From: a bacterium | GTDB taxonomy: Bacteria; Electryoneota; RPQS01 | Reading direction: 5' to 3' | Assembly (NCBI GenBank): GCA_013360195.1 | Contig: JABWCQ010000019.1 | Coordinates: 1-53,384 of the forward strand | Length of the DNA: 53,384 bases | Notes under the pieces: generated by a model | What the model was told of the DNA's origin: nothing | Seen by the model: only the letters and a program-made list of their open reading frames with translations | The model's database searches: none | Part shown: positions 21,776 to 29,776 of the stretch, in pieces | Layout of the letters: the number at the start of each line of letters is the position of its first letter | Numbering within the stretch: the stretch's first letter is position 1 | Made by a program: the position numbers and the translations under genes

Positions 21776-23440
21776 ATGAAGACCGCGCATTTCTCTTCTC
21801 ATCCCTTTCGCTGGGCAATCCTGTTTTCGGCCGTTGCAGTCTCCCGTGTTGCTGCGGTTGAACTGAACTTTGAAGCGACGTGGTGTAACATTCCTTCGGC
21901 AACGCGACTCGCGTGTGACCGGGGATCGCACATGCTTTATGTGACCTCGCCTCTCGAGCAGGCGATTTTCGTGTTCGGATCGGACGGAGTTTTGGCTGGC
22001 ACAATTGAGCTTGACGGTCCTCCGGGAGCGATCGAGTTTGCACAGGACGGGAATTTGATCGTATCAGTCGGCAGTGCGGTGCGCAAGATATCGACCACCG
22101 GGGAACTGCTGGTGACGTATGGGTTGGCGGAAAACTACTTTGTCGATCCGCATGACATTGTGAGCGTGCCGGACGGCAGAGTGTTCGTAGCGGACGACGA
22201 CGATATCATAAAGGTGTTTTCCGGGACGGGAGAGCCGCTTGGCACTATCGGACAATACGGATACTTCAACGGACGGTTCGACGAACCCGTGGCGATGGCC
22301 TGCAATCCGCTGACCGAGGAGCTGATTGTCAACGACCAGAACAATTACAGATTTCAAGCCTTCACGCTGGATGGGAATTGGTTAAGGCGGTGGGGATTGG
22401 AAGGCAACGGACTCTACACAGACGGTGCAACATTCCGCACATTTGGAATCGACGTGGACGGATTGGGGCAAATATGGACACTCGATGTATTGGTAGATTT
22501 GGTGCAGGTGTTCGACTCCGCAGGAGTGTTCGGTTTCTCGGCTGAATTGGGTACGCCGGAAATTCGCGGAGGAATCGACATCGCGGTTGACGGGGAAGTA
22601 CTGTATGTGTCGTCGCCGTCGACAAATTGCGTTTGGGTTTACGGTATCAGTGAGGGGAACATCCCGGTCAATCCACCTTTGGATTTGACAATAATGTGGA
22701 CTGAAGAGGGCGCACAGTTGAATTGGAATCCGCAATTGGGTGCGCTTGGCTATCGCGTTGAACGAACAGAAGATTTGGAGTTCGCAGAAGCGGCGGTCGA
22801 GGATATTGCCTTCACAAGTGACACTACGTTCACGGATGCGTGGAACACAAATCCGTTTGAACTTTGTTACTATCGAGTTGTGACGGAAACCGGCATCAGC
22901 GAGCCGGGTTTTTCTGCCAAGCTTGCTTCCGAGCGATTGAATGACGGGCGATATACGAACCCTCTCGACACGCCTCACGATTCTCCACATCATGTGACAG
23001 AGGGCGTGAATTGCAACAGCTGCCATTTACGGCCGTACATTTATCCAAGCCCGCGTGAAGAGTGGTGGTTCGGGGATCACTTGTGCCGAAGCTGTCATGT
23101 TGAAACCGGATTTGCCGTGGCGGTGCAGACGCATTTGGGTGCGGACTCAATCGCGTGCAGGGTGTGTCACAGTCCGCACTATCAGCAGCCGCAATACCCG
23201 CACTATTTCATCCGCAACGAGAATCCGATGGGGAACAGCAACGGAATGTACTTCAATCACGAAACGGATTTCATTCACGGCGCGCCGTTGTACGACGGCA
23301 TTTGCGAAATTTGTCATACACACACGGAGTATTACCGCAACGACGGCACGGGTGAAGAACACAATACCGGCAGCAACTGCATCTCCTGCCACACACACGA
23401 ACGCGGCTTCATGCCTGTGGAAGACAGACGCAACGAATAG
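21776..23440 (+). CDS. Secreted NHL-propeller / Fn3-like / pentaheme cytochrome c
   Basis: 554 aa. The N-terminus is a signal peptide (to about 'SRVAA'). Residues about 35-295 form NHL-like propeller blades ('GPPGAIEFAQDGNLIVSVGS', 'PHDIVSVPDGRVFVAD', 'FGIDVDGLGQIWTLD'). A fibronectin-III-like segment (about 300-385) leads to a C-terminal domain with five CxxCH heme sites: CNSCH, CRSCH, CRVCH, CEICH and CISCH. There is no type IX sorting tail. A soluble or surface redox protein: the propeller may bind a partner or polymer while the hemes carry electrons. Monocistronic, with its own promoter and terminator. Confidence 0.82.
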   Translation: MKTAHFSSHPFRWAILFSAVAVSRVAAVELNFEATWCNIPSATRLACDRGSHMLYVTSPLEQAIFVFGSDGVLAGTIELDGPPGAIEFAQDGNLIVSVGSAVRKISTTGELLVTYGLAENYFVDPHDIVSVPDGRVFVADDDDIIKVFSGTGEPLGTIGQYGYFNGRFDEPVAMACNPLTEELIVNDQNNYRFQAFTLDGNWLRRWGLEGNGLYTDGATFRTFGIDVDGLGQIWTLDVLVDLVQVFDSAGVFGFSAELGTPEIRGGIDIAVDGEVLYVSSPSTNCVWVYGISEGNIPVNPPLDLTIMWTEEGAQLNWNPQLGALGYRVERTEDLEFAEAAVEDIAFTSDTTFTDAWNTNPFELCYYRVVTETGISEPGFSAKLASERLNDGRYTNPLDTPHDSPHHVTEGVNCNSCHLRPYIYPSPREEWWFGDHLCRSCHVETGFAVAVQTHLGADSIACRVCHSPHYQQPQYPHYFIRNENPMGNSNGMYFNHETDFIHGAPLYDGICEICHTHTEYYRNDGTGEEHNTGSNCISCHTHERGFMPVEDRRNE

Positions 23441-23476
23441 ATAGAACCGGACCTCCTTGGAACAGACCATGCAAAG

Positions 23477-23509
23477 AAAGCGGCCTCGAGATTTCCTCGA
23501 GGCCGCTTT
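23477..23509. terminator. Bidirectional terminator between convergent genes
   Basis: A perfect 14-bp stem (AAAGCGGCCTCGAG / CTCGAGGCCGCTTT, loop ATTTC) with T-runs on both strands separates the NHL-cytochrome gene from htpX. Confidence 0.9.
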
Positions 23510-23530
23510 TGACTTAATGCGATTGCGTGC

Positions 23531-24481
23531 TTACTTCAAGTCCGTCAACTCGCCCTGCAAATTCGCCATGGCGCGTAATCTCGACACACGGTCACTTGTG
23601 GGAGGGTGTGTCGAAAAGACGGCGCTTTGCTGTCCTTGTGCGTTGCGGACAGGATTGACGATGAAGAGATGCACAGTCGCTCGATTAATCCACGGAAGCG
23701 GATTGACAAACATGGATTGTTCGATTTTGAGCAATGCATTGGCAAGCCCGATGGGGTTGCGAGTCAGTCGGGCAGAGGTTGCATCGGCAAGGTATTCTCG
23801 TTTGCGGGAGATGGAGGCCTGCATGAGCAATGCGGCAAGCGGGGCCAGGATCGAGAGCACGATGCCGACTATCAGAATGATGCCTTTAGAGCTGTCCTTG
23901 CTCGATGCACGGCCGGTTCTTCCGCTGCCGAACCAGAGCGAGCGGCGATATCCGTCGGCAATCAGAGCAATTGCGCCGACCATAGTAGAAACGAGCATCA
24001 TGAAACGGATATCGAGATTGGCGACATGTCCCATTTCATGCGCAATGACGCCTTGCAGTTCATCGCGGTCAAGTTTTTCGAGCAATCCTCGCGTGACCGC
24101 GACCGCTGCATTCTCGGGTTTCCATCCAGTTGCGAAGGCATTGAGTGCAAAGGAGTCGATGACATACACTCGCGGCATAGGGAGTCCCGCGGCAATTCGC
24201 ATTTCATCCACGACATTGAACAGAACTTGGTCGGATTCCCATGAGGCTTCGCGCGCACCGGTGAAACCCAAAATGATGTCATCGCCGAGGTGATAGGAGA
24301 CGAGCATCACGATGATTGCAATCGCGGCACCGACGGGCAAACCGAGGTCTCCGAAATCATAGGTTTTTCCAATAACCCAGCAAAGGGCGATCAGCAGAAT
24401 GGGAAGTCCGATAAACAGGATCATGGACTTCCGTTTATTGGAGCGGATCTCGGCGGCAAAGTCGCGGCGGTAGTCGTTCAC
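23531..24481 (-). CDS. htpX: M48-family membrane zinc metalloprotease, HtpX-like
   Basis: 316 aa. Two N-terminal membrane helices (about 18-37 and 47-65), the zinc motif HEMGH (148-152) inside 'GVIAHEMGHVANLD', the third ligand region 'SRKREYLADATSARL', and further helices between them. HtpX is an inner-membrane protease that degrades misfolded membrane proteins, with its active site in the cytoplasm. It overlaps lemA by 4 bp (ATGA). LemA-HtpX pairs are common in bacteria. Confidence 0.92.
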   Translation of the reverse strand: MNDYRRDFAAEIRSNKRKSMILFIGLPILLIALCWVIGKTYDFGDLGLPVGAAIAIIVMLVSYHLGDDIILGFTGAREASWESDQVLFNVVDEMRIAAGLPMPRVYVIDSFALNAFATGWKPENAAVAVTRGLLEKLDRDELQGVIAHEMGHVANLDIRFMMLVSTMVGAIALIADGYRRSLWFGSGRTGRASSKDSSKGIILIVGIVLSILAPLAALLMQASISRKREYLADATSARLTRNPIGLANALLKIEQSMFVNPLPWINRATVHLFIVNPVRNAQGQQSAVFSTHPPTSDRVSRLRAMANLQGELTDLK

Positions 24482-25029
24482 CGCAAGTCAACCTTCACAT
24501 TCTGCTTTTCCTCTTCAGGAACTTGGTAGTACTCTTCCTTCTTGAAGCCGAGACCCGCGGCAAACAGATTTGCCGGGAAAAGTTCCTGCTTGGTGTTGTA
24601 CGTCATCACGGTGTCATTGTAGTATTGGCGTGCGAACGCGATTTTGTTCTCGGTCGAGGTCAATTCTTCCTGGAGCTTCATCACATTCTGATTGGCTTTC
24701 AGGTCGGGATAGTTTTCAAACACTGCAAAGAGCTGACGCAGCGCTCCGGTCACCTGATTTTCGGCGGCGGACACAGCGGCGGGACCTTGTGCGGCGACAG
24801 CGGTGTTGCGCGCCTTGATGACTTTTTCGAGCGTTTCCTGCTCATAGGACATGTAGTCTTTGACGACTTCGACCAAATTGGGGATCAGGTCGTGACGACG
24901 CTTCAACTGGACGTCAATCTGAGACCAAGCACCTTTGACTTGGTTGCGCAGCGTGACCAGACCGTTGTAGAGACCAATCACCCAGACAACCAGTACGGCA
25001 GCGATACCGAGAAAAATCAGAAATCCCAT
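24478..25029 (-). CDS. lemA: LemA-family membrane protein
   Basis: 183 aa. One N-terminal membrane helix (MGFLIFLGIAAVLVVWVIGL) and a helical domain with 'NQVKGAWSQIDVQLKRRHDL', 'IPNLVEVVKDYMSYEQETL' and 'AFARQYYNDTVMTYN', diagnostic of LemA. Exact function is unknown; it is regularly encoded with HtpX-type proteases. ATG 25029 follows GGGAGAG; 17 codons further upstream add only a poor leader. Confidence 0.92.
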   Translation of the reverse strand: MGFLIFLGIAAVLVVWVIGLYNGLVTLRNQVKGAWSQIDVQLKRRHDLIPNLVEVVKDYMSYEQETLEKVIKARNTAVAAQGPAAVSAAENQVTGALRQLFAVFENYPDLKANQNVMKLQEELTSTENKIAFARQYYNDTVMTYNTKQELFPANLFAAGLGFKKEEYYQVPEEEKQNVKVDLR

Positions 25030-25193
25030 GTGGCTCTCCCTTGATTTGCAGCGTGGAAAAATGAAATTTACGGGTCGCACGGGTCATATGCAAACGGGGC
25101 CGCGAGCGAAGCAACTAAGTCGAACTAAATTAGAATGTTAATTTGCATAGACTTGGCTTCATGAAGTGAGTTATCGCTTAGTGTGTGATGCCA

Positions 25194-25222
25194 TTGACAA
25201 AGTCGGATGGAGTGCCTAACTT
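25194..25222 (+). promoter_or_regulatory. Promoter of cassette copy 1
   Basis: TTGACA, 17 bases, TAACTT. The spacer AAGTCGGATGGAGTGCC is nearly the same as that of copy 2, so the promoter was duplicated together with the genes. Confidence 0.7.
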
Positions 25223-25288
25223 GAGTTCTGGGGCGGTGCACTATCAAGGACGGTGCAATTCGGGACAACTTTCTTTAGGAGGAACGCC

Positions 25289-25801
25289 ATGAAAGAAGCA
25301 CCCACCACCTTTGCCGCAACAGCTATAGTTGCGGTTTTCTTGTTTCTGGGAACCAGCAGGAGTTTGGCTTGTTTGGATTGTATTTGTTTTGAGGACAAAA
25401 CATGTACGAACCAGGACTGCGGCTTCACACCAAATGCGAACTGCACAAGAACCGTATTTTCTCCGACGTGTACGGGAGATTACATTTTCACGACTCAGAC
25501 CATGTGTTCTCACGTGGACAATTGTGTTGAGTGTCAATCTTGTGCGAGACTGTTTCAATTGGACGGAGCAAATGAATTTGCGGTTTACAACGGCAGCTGT
25601 CATACAACCGGTTGTACAGGCGGGGATTGCTTCTTCAATTGCAGCGCGACGGGAGATTACGTCAACTTGGACGTGACCAAGACTTACGTGATGTACGTTT
25701 GCAGAGTTCCATGCCCGGGTGGCCCCTCATGCGAAGACTGTCACGCCGAGTGCACCGCTTACGCATGTCTTTCTTACGGAGTAATGACGTGCGCACCATA
25801 G
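25289..25801 (+). CDS. Secreted 22-cysteine protein, cassette copy 1
   Basis: 170 aa, no family recognised. ATG 25289 follows AGGAGGAACGCC; a signal peptide ends near 'TSRSLA'. The mature chain has 22 cysteines in about 142 residues, opening CLDCIC and ending 'VPCPGGPSCEDCHAECTAYA' then CLSYGVMTCAP. All 22 positions are kept in the paralog 2.3 kb downstream, which suggests structural disulfides. It has no type IX tail itself. The last 13 bp overlap the next gene, so both proteins are made together; it may act with, or be displayed by, the beta-helix partner. Confidence 0.8.
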   Translation: MKEAPTTFAATAIVAVFLFLGTSRSLACLDCICFEDKTCTNQDCGFTPNANCTRTVFSPTCTGDYIFTTQTMCSHVDNCVECQSCARLFQLDGANEFAVYNGSCHTTGCTGGDCFFNCSATGDYVNLDVTKTYVMYVCRVPCPGGPSCEDCHAECTAYACLSYGVMTCAP

Positions 25802-27402
25802 ACTGCCAGAGAACATTTTCCATCTTTGTGCTGACAACGTTGGTGCTTGTCGCATCGAGCCTTGGAACTGTCCGTGAGGTTCCGGCACAGTTTGCGACAA
25901 TACAGGCCGCGTTAGATGTTTCAATAACCGCCGATACGATATGTGTTGCTCCGGGCAGGTACCATGAGTTTCTGGTCTGCTCAACGAATACGCTTATGCT
26001 GACGGGTTGGCACAGCGGAGACACGCTTGAGGAGTTCAGAACAATCCTCGACCCGATTCCAATGGGTTTGGACACTCCTTCAGTTGCTGTGTTTTCAGGC
26101 GACTCGATTCGCATCAATAACTTCGCGTTCTACAACCGACCTGAAATGAGGGAGCCGGACTGGCCAACGCGTGTCGGCGGCATTCGTCACACAGGGTTAT
26201 CACTGTTCGTGACAAACTGTCTGTTCGACTCCGTTTCGAGAGCCATACATGCAGACCATTGTATCAAGGCAACCCATTGCGTTTTCCGTGGTTGTCTGTG
26301 GCATTGTCTTTATCCTTCAAATGAGGGAGTTGTTTACGCAGACAATTGCAGTTTTGAGGGCTCAAGGTGGTGGCTTGTTTACGGCACCTCAGGTTCAACA
26401 ATTCGAAATTGCACATTTCGTCGCAGCGAACCAGGCGGTACTCACTTGCTGCAGTTGCACGGACGTGACATTGAAGTCAGTGGTTGCACCTTTGGTCCGA
26501 GCGAACACGGCTTCTCAATCCTGCCAATATTTCCACAGGGGAATTGCAGGATTTCGGAATGCGTCTTTGAAGACATCTCGGGAACTCCGACTGTAATTGA
26601 AATTTCTTTGGACTGTCCGGAAGCAGCTGATACACCAATTGAAGTTCGAAATAACATATTCCGAGATTGCCGCGGGGTCGTTGCATATGGTGGAACTAAT
26701 CCAATTGGCTTGGGCTGCCAGTCACAAAACGCCGGCTATTTAGGAGTCGTCCGGAATAATCTTTTCGTGGATGGGACGGGAATTCAGACAGCACCGGGCG
26801 TGGGTATCGGAGGATCAGTCGAACTATACGACAACATATTCCAGAATCTCGTCTCAAACGAGTACGCAAATGTGTACGCGACTGCGCGTCCGAACGATAC
26901 CATTTACGCTCGTGGCAATCAGTTTCTTTTGCCAGGCGTGGGAGCACACTCAGCAGGCGCTTATTTTGACGCCAGCGAGAATTGGTGGGGGGACAGCACA
27001 GGGCCGTTTCATCCGAGTTTGAATCCGGATGGACTGGGGACAGAGGTGGGAAACGGTGTGATTTTCGAGCCGTGGTTGACGGTTCATCCTGACAGCGCAG
27101 ATACGAACAGCAATTCCATTGAGCAGCCTGTTCTGTTGCCGAATGAGTACTCTCTATCGGCTTTTCCGAATCCGTTTAACGCGACGACGATGCTGAGCAT
27201 TCGTGTTGCCAAACCGGGAGAGTACGAGGTGGCATTGTACGATGTAACGGGGCGGGAAACTGCAAAGTTATTCAATGGGAGTATTGTTGCAGCACACGAC
27301 GTGAAAATCAATGCCGAGACGTTTGCGACGGGAATCTATTTTGCGCGGTTGGTCGGTGAGGAAAGAGAACTTGCCGTGGTGAAACTGGTGTTATTGAAGT
27401 AA
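25789..27402 (+). CDS. Type IX-secreted right-handed beta-helix protein, copy 1
   Basis: 537 aa. The start is probably GTG 25789, giving a signal-like hydrophobic stretch (FSIFVLTTLVLVASSLG); longer versions overlap the Cys-rich gene in another frame. 'VPAQFATIQAALDVSITADT' and 'VAPGRYHEF' begin a NosD/pectate-lyase-like parallel beta-helix rich in short repeats such as 'VTNCLFDS', 'IRNCTFRRS', 'VSGCTFGPS' and 'VRNNIFRDC'. Residues about 465-537 are a type IX sorting domain ('NEYSLSAFPNPFNATTMLSI', 'LYDVTGRETAKLFNG', 'GIYFARLVGEERELAVVKLV'). Likely a surface or extracellular carbohydrate-binding or lyase-like protein; no catalytic residues can be assigned. Confidence 0.82.
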   Translation: MRTIDCQRTFSIFVLTTLVLVASSLGTVREVPAQFATIQAALDVSITADTICVAPGRYHEFLVCSTNTLMLTGWHSGDTLEEFRTILDPIPMGLDTPSVAVFSGDSIRINNFAFYNRPEMREPDWPTRVGGIRHTGLSLFVTNCLFDSVSRAIHADHCIKATHCVFRGCLWHCLYPSNEGVVYADNCSFEGSRWWLVYGTSGSTIRNCTFRRSEPGGTHLLQLHGRDIEVSGCTFGPSEHGFSILPIFPQGNCRISECVFEDISGTPTVIEISLDCPEAADTPIEVRNNIFRDCRGVVAYGGTNPIGLGCQSQNAGYLGVVRNNLFVDGTGIQTAPGVGIGGSVELYDNIFQNLVSNEYANVYATARPNDTIYARGNQFLLPGVGAHSAGAYFDASENWWGDSTGPFHPSLNPDGLGTEVGNGVIFEPWLTVHPDSADTNSNSIEQPVLLPNEYSLSAFPNPFNATTMLSIRVAKPGEYEVALYDVTGRETAKLFNGSIVAAHDVKINAETFATGIYFARLVGEERELAVVKLVLLK

Positions 27403-27420
27403 AAATTGTGACGGGCTGTC

Positions 27421-27438
27421 GTTTCAACCAATTGAAAC
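27421..27438 (+). other. Inverted repeat between the two cassettes
   Basis: GTTTCAA-CCAA-TTGAAAC is a perfect 7-bp stem, 18 bp after the copy 1 stop. No T-run follows, so it is a weak terminator at best or an mRNA-stability hairpin. Confidence 0.35.
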
Positions 27439-27487
27439 AACCAAATTTAGATTCTGCTTAACATTTTAACATACAAGCTTGCGAGGC

Positions 27488-27516
27488 TTGACAAAGTCAG
27501 ATTGAGTGCCTAATTT
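27488..27516 (+). promoter_or_regulatory. Promoter of cassette copy 2
   Basis: TTGACA, 17 bases (AAGTCAGATTGAGTGCC), TAATTT; a near copy of the promoter at 25194. Confidence 0.7.
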
Positions 27517-27581
27517 GGGTTCAAAGATGGTGCGTTGCAAAGTTGGCGCACTATTGAACAATGATTTTCAGGAGGAACGCC

Positions 27582-28082
27582 GTGAAAAAAGCACCTTCCA
27601 CCTTTACCGCAATTGCTCTGCTTGCGGTTTTTTTGTTTCTGGGAAACGGAAACCTGGGCTTGGCCTGTTCGGAGTGCATATGTTTTATCGACGAAACCTG
27701 TTCTAACCAAGGGTGCACAGAGAATCTGACGACAAACTGCAAGAGAACAGAGTTCACACCAGAATGCGATCAGGCATATACGTTAACAGTTGGCACAATC
27801 TGTACAGGTGATAGCGACTGTGAAGACTGCCGGGCATGCGCGAACTTGTTTAAGCTCGACAATGGAGTCGAGACCTGGCTTTCCAATTGCCATACTCACG
27901 AATGTGATATTGGCAATTGTACAACGAACTGCGGTCAGTCTCAGACGCTCTCATCGAACGACACTTACGTAATTTACATCTGCAAAGTGCCTTGCCCGGG
28001 CGGTCCGGATTGCGAGGATTGTGCAAGTGACTGCATAGCCTATGCCTGCCTTTCCTATGGTGCATTGTCATGTACTCCGTAA
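27582..28082 (+). CDS. Secreted 22-cysteine protein, cassette copy 2
   Basis: 166 aa paralog of the protein at 25289, again with 22 cysteines in the same order (CSECIC at the start, 'VPCPGGPDCEDCASDCIAYA' and CLSYGALSCTP at the end). The start is GTG 27582 after AGGAGGAACGCC, the same ribosome site as copy 1; the signal peptide ends near 'NGNLGLA'. The residues between cysteines differ much more than the cysteines, so the disulfide scaffold is under selection. It overlaps the next gene by 13 bp. Confidence 0.8.
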   Translation: MKKAPSTFTAIALLAVFLFLGNGNLGLACSECICFIDETCSNQGCTENLTTNCKRTEFTPECDQAYTLTVGTICTGDSDCEDCRACANLFKLDNGVETWLSNCHTHECDIGNCTTNCGQSQTLSSNDTYVIYICKVPCPGGPDCEDCASDCIAYACLSYGALSCTP

Positions 28083-29677
28083 CTGGATCCCACTCATGCT
28101 GGGTGGCCGCATGTTTAGTCTGTCTTCTTGCAGCGAACTCCAAGGGGGAGATACTTGATGTACCTGAAGAGTACACGGCCATTCAAGAAGCGTTGAGTGC
28201 GACGGCGACTGGGGACACTGTCCGCGTTGCTCCCGGACGCTATCACGAGTTCTTGACCTGTTCGACGGATGGGTTGGTTTTATTAGGTCAGCACTCCAGT
28301 GACACATTGCCAGAATTATGGACGATACTGGATCCAATCCCAGGCGAAATTGACACTCCGTCGACGCTGGTTTTAACTGGTGACTCTGCCACAGTACAGA
28401 ATCTCGTACTTTTCAATAGACTTGAACTCCGACAACCTGAGTGGGCTACACGCACGGGCGGAATTCTATTCTCAGGTGAGACACTCAACATAATGAACTG
28501 CCGCTTTGACTCGGTTTCTGTTGCCGTCGAGGGCGGGAACGATGTTAATGTGAAGAACTCAGTATTTATTGGTTGTCAATGGCAGTGCATTAGACCGGCG
28601 TCATTTGGCAGTTTGACGGCCGATAGTTGTTTCTTTGATGGCGAAGGGAATTGGCTGGTGCGCTGTTACAGTAGCTCGTCCATTCGAAATTGCACGTTTC
28701 TCTGCAGCGCGACGCACAACGATTTGCTCTCTTTTGCAGGCGAGAATATTGAAGTGATAGGCTGCAGGTTTGGACCATGCTATTCTGCATTTCCTGTTTT
28801 GCGTGCGACGACTATGGGGAACTGCCGTATCGAAGGCTGCGTATTTGAGGATATTGAGCGCGCCAGCGCATTGATTGAAGTGTCCATGGATTGTCGCACG
28901 GACGAAGGAGTTCCGGTTACAATTCGTGGCAACCGGTTCCAGAATTACCAAGGCATTCCTCCCGCTAACGGAACGAACGCAATCAGTTTGATTTGCCAAG
29001 GCTTTGAGCATGGCTATTTCGGTTTGATCGAAGACAATATTTTTGAGGACGGATTCTCGATTTCTGCGCCGGGTGTCAACATCAGCGGTTCAGTGGACAT
29101 AGTTCACAATTCATTCACTAATCTGCAACCCGACAGTCTCGCAGATGTAAAAGCCAGTCAGCGTGATTTCGACACTATCCGTGCTCGCGACAATCAGTTT
29201 TATGAACCCGGCATTGCAGCCATTTCCGGAGGCGCTTATTTTGACGCGAGTGAGAATTGGTGGGGGGATAGCACAGGGCCGTTTCATCCGAGTCTGAATC
29301 CGGACGGACTGGGGACGGAAGTCGGAAACGGCGTGATTTTTGAACCGTGGTTGACGGTTCATCCAGACAGTGCCGATTCGAACAGCAGTTCCATTGAGCA
29401 GCCAGTTCTATTGCCGAATGAGTACTCTCTATCGGCCTATCCCAATCCGTTTAATGCAACCACAACATTGAGCATACAGGTTTCAAGACCAGGTGTATAT
29501 GACCTGATTCTGTACGACGTAACGGGGCGGGAGACTGCGAAGTTGTTCAATGGAAGAATTGTCGCAGCGCATGACGTGCAGATAAACGCCGACAAGTTTG
29601 CGACAGGAATCTATTTTGCGCGGTTGGTCGGTGAGGAAAGAGAACTTGCCGTGGTGAAACTGGTGCTCCTGAAATAG
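28070..29677 (+). CDS. Type IX-secreted right-handed beta-helix protein, copy 2
   Basis: 535 aa paralog of the copy 1 beta-helix protein. ATG 28070 lies inside the Cys-rich gene (13-bp overlap); a signal peptide runs to about 'LLAANSKG'. 'VPEEYTAIQEALSATATGDT' and 'VAPGRYHEFLTC' open the beta-helix; the coils ('IMNCRFDSV', 'IRNCTFLCS', 'VIGCRFGPC', 'IEGCVFEDI') follow the same register as copy 1. The last 150 residues are almost identical to copy 1, including 'YFDASENWWGDSTGPFHPSL' and the sorting domain from 'NEYSLSAYPNPFNATTTLSI'. Function unassigned; extracellular. Confidence 0.82.
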   Translation: MYSVTGSHSCWVAACLVCLLAANSKGEILDVPEEYTAIQEALSATATGDTVRVAPGRYHEFLTCSTDGLVLLGQHSSDTLPELWTILDPIPGEIDTPSTLVLTGDSATVQNLVLFNRLELRQPEWATRTGGILFSGETLNIMNCRFDSVSVAVEGGNDVNVKNSVFIGCQWQCIRPASFGSLTADSCFFDGEGNWLVRCYSSSSIRNCTFLCSATHNDLLSFAGENIEVIGCRFGPCYSAFPVLRATTMGNCRIEGCVFEDIERASALIEVSMDCRTDEGVPVTIRGNRFQNYQGIPPANGTNAISLICQGFEHGYFGLIEDNIFEDGFSISAPGVNISGSVDIVHNSFTNLQPDSLADVKASQRDFDTIRARDNQFYEPGIAAISGGAYFDASENWWGDSTGPFHPSLNPDGLGTEVGNGVIFEPWLTVHPDSADSNSSSIEQPVLLPNEYSLSAYPNPFNATTTLSIQVSRPGVYDLILYDVTGRETAKLFNGRIVAAHDVQINADKFATGIYFARLVGEERELAVVKLVLLK

Positions 29678-29699
29678 TTGCTGATTACATGCTAAATAG

Positions 29700-29730
29700 A
29701 AAAGCCCCGCGAGAAAATCGCGGGGCTTTT
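29700..29730. terminator. Bidirectional terminator
   Basis: A 13-bp perfect stem (AAAAGCCCCGCGA / TCGCGGGGCTTTT, loop GAAAA) separates the convergent beta-helix and aminopeptidase genes. Confidence 0.9.
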
Positions 29731-29776
29731 GACACTTAGGTTCCGGCGGGGCGATATTCCACCGCTCGGCGAACAA

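Larger units (their letters stand above)
25194..29677 (+). repeat. Tandem duplication of a two-gene secretion cassette
   Basis: Copy 1 (25194-27402) and copy 2 (27488-29677) share promoter, RBS (AGGAGGAACGCC), a 22-cysteine secreted protein, a 13-bp overlap into a beta-helix protein and the type IX tail. DNA identity is highest at both ends and lower in the middle of the genes, so the duplication is not recent but the ends stay alike. Confidence 0.85.

Noticed and set aside
25612-25788. 59-codon upstream extension of the copy 1 beta-helix gene
   Set aside because: It lies wholly inside the Cys-rich gene in another frame, lacks a signal peptide and has no counterpart in copy 2, where the start is placed 13 bp before the upstream stop.
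27403-27487. Spacer between the two cassettes as a mobile-element boundary
   Set aside because: No target-site duplication or terminal inverted repeats; simple tandem duplication explains the layout.
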